Of a stretch of 64,000 nt of DNA, positions 59,313 to 64,000 are shown one piece after another. Location of the stretch: contig RDEW01000024.1 in the NCBI GenBank assembly GCA_011109175.1, positions 453,005 to 517,004 on the forward strand, read 5' to 3'. The notes below the pieces were generated by a model. The model saw only the letters and a list, made by a program, of their open reading frames with translations. It was not told the DNA's origin and did no database searches. The position numbers were made by a program, and so were the translations under genes. Within the stretch, counting starts at the first letter, position 1. Each line of letters begins with the position of its first letter. Source of the DNA: Dicyema japonicum. Its lineage: Eukaryota > Dicyemida > Rhombozoa > Dicyemidae.

Positions 59313-59685
59313 GTTAGAAAAGTGACCGTCTTGTTCTTGAAAACTCTACTCGTTTCGACGACAACGGTCCGTACGTGGAATCCGGTGGAGAGGCTGTCGT
59401 ATTTTCTTTTATTGAAATTCTCGAAAGTTCAAGCAGCCCCTTCAGCTTTCAACGCGGAACCAGAAGTCTCTACTGGGAAAAGTTGTTGGTGCAGGCCTCA
59501 TCCCAAATCAAGCATTTCCCCGATAGAAAAGAAAGCCAGTTATTCGGTTCCCGTCTTCACAATCCAGGCCCCACCGATTCACAGATTACGGAATTTGCCG
59601 CCAAAGAGCGCTTCACAACCCGTCGATGGCGCATGCCTCTAAAATTGACCACTGCTGGTTACGACAAAAGAGCTATTAAAATTTA
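59313..59685 (+). CDS. Unidentified G+C-rich open frame
   Basis: About 120 codons open from just after a TAG (59312) to TAA near 59683: NSTRFDDNGPYVESGGEAVV, SFQRGTRSLYWEKLLVQASS, RLHNPGPTDSQITEFAAKER, WRMPLKLTTAGYDKRAIKI. A second frame is open across most of it. Composition resembles the REL elements rather than the AT-rich host DNA, so it may be a retroelement N-terminal part. Not recognised. Confidence 0.35.
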
Positions 59686-59739
59686 ATTTAACTATTAAAA
59701 ATGGTAATCCCTTTTAACAAAGTAAAATAAGTAAATTAT

Positions 59740-59942
59740 CTAATTAAGCGGATTTAATCCAGATAATGGTAATCCCTTTCCACATAGAGAGTATGCTATC
59801 AACTCCCTGTTATTCCTCATCTCCAAGTCAGTCAAAATATTTCTGTCAGAGTCCAGTGAGTGTCCTGTCAGTTCCACAAGTCGAGAGGTAGCAGAGGTGT
59901 AATCTCCATCAGAAACCTTCATTCGTCTCTGTGCTCAATTAG
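59740..59942 (-). CDS. Unidentified short frame
   Basis: MKVSDGDYTSATSRLVELTG and then HSLDSDRNILTDLEMRNNRE read like a helical (TPR-like) segment; 60-65 codons. No partner exon was found. An ATGGTAATCCCTTT direct repeat lies at its 3' end. Confidence 0.3.
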
Positions 59943-60540
59943 CATGATCAAATAGCATTTTATGTAACTATTCCCTGATTTGTGAAGTGGAATATCGGCA
60001 TTTAAAAATGCTTAACCAAAAAGATATCAAGTTTTTCTTCGATATCTTTATTAAGAATAAATTAAGTGGTCTCTACTTTTTTGATATTTTGTCTGATGTC
60101 TTTATTATTAAGATGTTGATCGATGTAGTATTGTTTAGATGATTTTACTATCTTAGAGCATTTTTGTCATAAAATTTCTTTTAGGTGTTCTTGTAAGTAT
60201 GCACGAGTTTTTGGACAATTTCCGGCCTACTAATAATTCTACATTATTTCTGTCGATTTTTGCAGGTATTTGGATCATTTTACAAAATATTTAAAATTTA
60301 TCGAATAAATCAGAGAGTTTTTTAGATTACTTTGTTTACTGTTTTAATATCTTTCCTAGTACTATCTGAAGTTAATTAACATTTTTAATGATAAAAATAG
60401 ACTTAAATATCTACTCATATTTATTAGGATGTGGACGGTCCCCATGAGACCATGCATATAAGAAACATGGCTTTATGTACTTTCCGTACATGTTCATCAG
60501 GACCGGATGAGTACCAATCTTTCAAATTCACTTTTTAGTA
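59943..60540. other. Unassigned AT-rich spacer
   Basis: Nothing recognised. Confidence 0.3.
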
Positions 60541-60574
60541 CACTTAGTTTCTTTTCACACTTCACGAGAATATT

Positions 60575-60728
60575 ATCTACGTGTGATGTAGACAGAGATG
60601 CATATCATGTGTCACACCAAAGATCTTTTGACATACGTGAAACTGCTGAGGCAACGAATTGGGATTGCAGTTGTCCGCGGAAACGCTTACTCCTTAATGT
60701 CAGCAGCCGCTCTTCCCCATTATTATAA
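60575..60728 (+). mobile_element. REL-element extreme 3' end
   Basis: In one frame the segment ends RIGIAVVRGNAYSLMSAAAL (to about 60715), the same terminal motif as VAIVRGNATSIMS at 9.87 kb, followed by a stop and AT-rich tail. Confidence 0.7.
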
Positions 60729-60861
60729 TAAATAATATATTATTGTTAAATAAAACGTGTTTTATAAAAAATAATTTGAATTAAATAATTTGTAAATTCG
60801 TGTGATATTACTTTGGCTTAAATAATAATAATAATATGGTTAGTACGTTTATACTTAATAT

Positions 60862-61680
60862 TTTTAAAGGGTTTAAAGGAATAAAGAGACATTTGAAATC
60901 AGTAAATGCTCCAAAAAGTGGGTGCTCAGTAAATTGGGTTGAGTGTTTGCCCCAAAGCCAAATAAAGCCTTCACAAACAGCGAGAGTGTATTCCGATGGC
61001 ATTGGTACTTCAGGATACTTCAAATTTGCCCTTAACTACCAGGAGACAAAGTAAATAGCCAAAAAAGGGTCGTAATGATCTACAAGATACCTGAACAGAC
61101 CATCGCTTTCCGATCGGAATTATGGGTTTGCTTAGTTCTTTATGGCAGACTTGATCTCCCTCCCAAGCCGACTTCAATAGGAGAAGCTGAGGTATACAAA
61201 GATTCTCATCTCTCCAGGTGAAGCTCTGTAAGGTTAAGAAAACGATGATTGGACTTCAAAAGATCCCATATCTGTACACATAGGAAGGTCGGACAATTCG
61301 TTTTCCAAATCCAGCAGTAAAGGCTAACGACACTATAATGTTCCATTTGGCCACGGGGGAAATTAGGGACCACACAAGTATGGATAAAAATTGAGTTATT
61401 CTTTATCTCTAGGGAATCTATGCAGCATAACCGGGGGACGTGGTTAGTCTTTAATACATGGGACAAGGAATGCTTCTGTGAAGAGAAAACAGTTTTATCT
61501 CTAACCAAGGGTCACTACAGAAAAGGAATAAATCCTCATCCATTTTTTAGCCATTTAAGATATTGGGGCAAACACTCACTTTCTCAATGCATGGCGCAGT
61601 TACAGAGAAAATAGTGATTATGGATAGCTTGGGATTTTAAAATGGAGAATCTTCCAACGTGGATTGTTCTAACTAAAATT
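60862..61680 (+). pseudogene. RPS4: 40S ribosomal protein S4 (eS4) gene copy, broken
   Basis: Collinear blocks match RPS4, a small-subunit protein: KRHLKSVNAPK (about 60878-60912), a shifted WVLSKLG then TGA then VFAPKPN (about 60917-60965), FKFALN, DHRFPIGIM followed by DLISL (about 61099-61160, across a 23-nt GT...AG intron), KLCKVKKTMIGLQKIPYLYT (about 61221-61277), TIRFPNPAVKANDTIMFHLA (about 61288-61347), and GNLCSITGGRG (about 61407-61440). Later matches are weak. Introns are kept, so it is not a processed copy. At least one TGA (in place of glycine), one TAG (in YLYT) and several frameshifts are present. Pseudogene is the likeliest reading, though homopolymer errors may account for part of the damage. 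Confidence 0.75.
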
Positions 61681-61869
61681 TGTAACTCTTGAGGACTAGC
61701 GGTTTCGAATGGGCTGAGATTATTCCAACAGGCATTAAACGCACATGTACCACCCTCAGATTGCGAGACACTATCATCACTTATCTTTATTTAGATAATT
61801 TTACTCTTCTCAAAAAAAACAGTTAACTATATTATCTAAAATTACTATTTGTTTAAAATAATCATTTCG

Positions 61870-62520
61870 CCAAGTCCTTAGAAATCGAATGCGTATTTAC
61901 GCTCGAAGAGCGGAACAAATAGCCAAATATGCCTACTGAAAACAATGTTATATAAATTCTTAGTCAAATAAGAATAATTTAACGATAATGACAAAGCTTT
62001 TGCTGAGGTCTTGAGGAGAATCTCACCTTCGATGTGGTATGTGATTCTTGCGACGTGTGGTAAAAATGTGAATAGAAATATCTGTTTTAACCCTTGTGGA
62101 CTATAAAAGTCGAAACCCATTTTTATTCCATAAGCACTACACAAACAGTACTTCGGGTGTGCATTTTAATACATGGCCGCATTAATCTGAATAAATGACG
62201 GGAAAATTCTAATCCTCTTTGTTTCTGGACTTTATTAATCACAAATACAGTTTCAGTCAAATCCGCGTGGAATCCTCCGTGGAAGACAGTCAAATAGACT
62301 GCTTGTTAAATCACCGTTCAAAATATCTCAATCCTCAAAGGTCGGAGATCAGGAATTCCGAAACAGATGCACTCGTTACCGACCTACAAATCAGTACCAT
62401 TCACACGTCCAATATATTTAGAGAATCCCCGGTAATTTCGTCAGTTGTTAGCACGATGGCAACCGCATCGAGTGCTTTGTCAAGGAGTTGTCTACCAAGC
62501 TTAACTAATGTATGAAATGT
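61870..62520 (-). CDS. Unidentified multi-exon gene candidate
   Basis: The frame GRQLLDKALDAVAIVLTTDE then ITGDSLNILD (about 62407-62515) joins, after a 23-nt GT...AG intron at 62384-62406, to VGNECICFGIPDLRPLRIEI. Further down, TVFHGGFHADLTETVFVINK (about 62220-62285) and KMGFDFYSPQGLKQIFLFTF (about 62070-62130) are open. Exon joins after the first are not resolved and no family is recognised. Confidence 0.35.
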
Positions 62521-62639
62521 ACTTTGCCGGCTATTCTCATCTCCTGATATCTTCGTCATTGAGGATCACAATATCACGTGAAACTTTAAATTCACAACGA
62601 GAAGCCCCTTCATAGTAATTTGAATTTTTTAATTTAATT

Positions 62640-62735
62640 TTTTTCGCTTCCTAAAGAAACTCGGACACCTAGCTACACTAAAAAGCCACGACGCGCGTGA
62701 TGCGAAGATTTCTCTAGTTGATCTCATGATTGGCG
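62640..62735 (+). mobile_element. Short REL-element fragment
   Basis: CGCTTCCTAAAGAAACTCGG through ..AAAAAGCCACGACGCGCGTG is nearly identical to 9735-9795 (encoding RFLKKLGHLATLKSHDAR). About 95 bp; recent relative of the 9.4-kb copy. Confidence 0.85.
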
Positions 62736-62774
62736 TATTCAGGCCTCATTTATTGGGTAGGGACATCTTTTAAG

Positions 62775-62903
62775 AGGAAAAAAGTTAAAGTAGACAACTA
62801 ATTAAGTGTATCCAGTTTCCACTTCTACAGAAAGAGTCATCCGGAATCAACATAAAGGGTAAAAGACGTCTATACTTGCAGTTGTGGAAACCCCTCCAGT
62901 GGA
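62775..62903 (+). repeat. Dispersed repeat family 2, copy 3
   Basis: Shares the head (AAGTTAAAGTAGACAACTAA) and the CAGTTGTGGAAACCCCTCCA block with the copies at 40.4 and 50.9 kb; truncated after that. Confidence 0.85.
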
Positions 62904-62917
62904 GGTAATTTTAATTT

Positions 62918-62990
62918 AAATAAGAAACAAAAAAAATAAAAAAAAAATAAAAAAATAATAAAAATAAATAAATAAAAAAAATAAGAAACA
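62918..62990. repeat. A-rich low-complexity tract
   Basis: Runs of A interrupted by single T or G, directly after the truncated family 2 copy; may be a retro-tail. Confidence 0.8.
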
Positions 62991-63159
62991 TGACAGTCTG
63001 GCTCAAAAATAATCTTTACAGAGGACTGGGTCAAATATGTTATCATTTTCATACATCCTGATTGTCACTTAGTTTTAACAAACACGTTGAAGTGCTTTGA
63101 ATCAAATTATAATGAAAATTCCTCCGAGTAATAGCTAAACACACGAACGGCCTGTAAAA

Positions 63160-63620
63160 TGATGGCTTACCTTATTGTACAAGTAAATCATTAGGACGGC
63201 GTTAAACTATGCCTCTTCAATCTGGGTACCTTGCATAGCGTTCTCCCTCCTATAAAAGTTGCGGCAGGTTCAAAACTCAGCATTGAACGCTGTAATTTGA
63301 GTGTTTGAAATCATCTCACGTCAAGCGCTTACATTAGGAGCAAAAGATTCTGTCTCTGGGTGACCACTTTGAATTGACGAAATTACAATTTCTTCGACTA
63401 TCACTTGATCTGAAATATCCAACCATCCCATTCCTTTTATCCACAAACCTTAGACACATACGGATAAAATTAACTGATCACCAAAGAACACTAAAGAGAA
63501 TCTTTCCTCTGACGAAAGACTAAACCAGGACTAAATGTAAACATGACTTTGCATCTAGACGTGCAATCGAACTCTGGTAGAGAACAAGATACTGTACCGC
63601 ATACCTCATGATTAGCGATT
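63160..63620 (+). mobile_element. Jockey-like LINE C-terminal fragment
   Basis: RTALNYASSIWVP (about 63197-63235) followed by a KLRQVQNSALNAVI segment matches the 'IRTTLNYASPSWAPS..L..IQN.AL' region of the 47-kb LINE. Stops follow; the rest is degraded. Confidence 0.65.
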
Positions 63621-63832
63621 CAAAACAGCTTTTCCAAAGGATTTCAAAGATAAACTTTCCGTTTACGACGTGGAATTCAACCTTTCCTGGTTGGGACAGA
63701 GGTTCGTAATCTCTTTGCTTGCCTTGGACCTCCAGAATTTGACGTCAAAAGTAGCGTCATGTCTGAGCGGCGCGTTTATTGATTTACCAGTTTTCTAGAT
63801 GTTAGCGAAACTGTGGGTAATTTAATTTATTC

Positions 63833-63991
63833 CAGCGCTTCCCAATTCGTTTGAGTTCGCACCCCAAAAAAATTAGAAAACCAACCTCGCATTTCCGATT
63901 TTAAATCTCACATAGCCAAGTTGTTGCAAATGGAACCAGAACTTGCAGGTATTTTTGCAAGGGTGCGAGCACCCCCAATCGGGAAGCGGTG
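63833..63991. mobile_element. Probable hAT-type MITE
   Basis: Ends CAGCGCTTCCCAATTC...CGCACCC and (reverse complement) CACCGCTTCCCGATT...CGCACCC are imperfect inverted repeats of about 30 bp round a 159-bp element; hAT-type start. No matching 8-bp duplication is seen, and the window ends 9 bp later. Confidence 0.6.
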
Positions 63992-64000
63992 TGTATGGTG

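Overview
The window reads as eukaryotic, AT-rich nuclear DNA from a small metazoan, most likely a dicyemid mesozoan. Recognisable animal genes (exocyst EXOC4/Sec8, a TANC-type ankyrin/TPR scaffold, UGP2, a RING protein, an AGC-type kinase, ribosomal proteins S13 and S4) are split by spliceosomal introns of only about 20-28 nt with GT...AG ends. Removing these introns restores the reading frame and the family alignment at more than thirty places. Very short introns of this kind are known from dicyemids. Ciliates also have tiny introns, but the gene set is animal and clean exons use TAA/TAG/TGA only as stops. The species call is inference.

Layout: 1-1202, 3' part of EXOC4 (minus). 1203-11640, mobile-element debris: gypsy-like remnant, a complete-ended pogo/Tigger element, and several copies of a non-LTR element with a restriction-enzyme-like endonuclease (REL). 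11487-11686, a hAT MITE with perfect 8-bp target duplication. 11793-15072, TANC-like gene (minus). 15.1-38.9 kb, mainly retroelement graveyard (REL elements, R4/Dong-like elements, a third LINE family, Jockey-like fragments, hAT and integrase pieces), with an RPS13-like gene at 18467-19007. 39264-42032, UGP2 (minus), interrupted by about 1.1 kb of foreign DNA; 42720-43970, RING gene (minus). 45394-47581, a long, nearly intact Jockey-like reverse transcriptase with a pentanucleotide tail. 47.6-58 kb, more LINE remnants and repeats plus small unknown genes. 58025-59163, AGC kinase-like gene with changed catalytic residues. 59.2-64 kb, an RPS4-like pseudogene, REL ends, a Jockey tail and a hAT-like MITE.

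The host genes do not form an operon or pathway. They are islands in decayed transposons, most of them 5'-truncated. Several frame breaks inside otherwise well-conserved exons fall in short homopolymers, usually one G/C too few. They are therefore as likely to be assembly errors as real mutations, and pseudogene calls here should be made with that in mind. Three single-base Ns (2378, 2844, 54901) mark assembly uncertainty.
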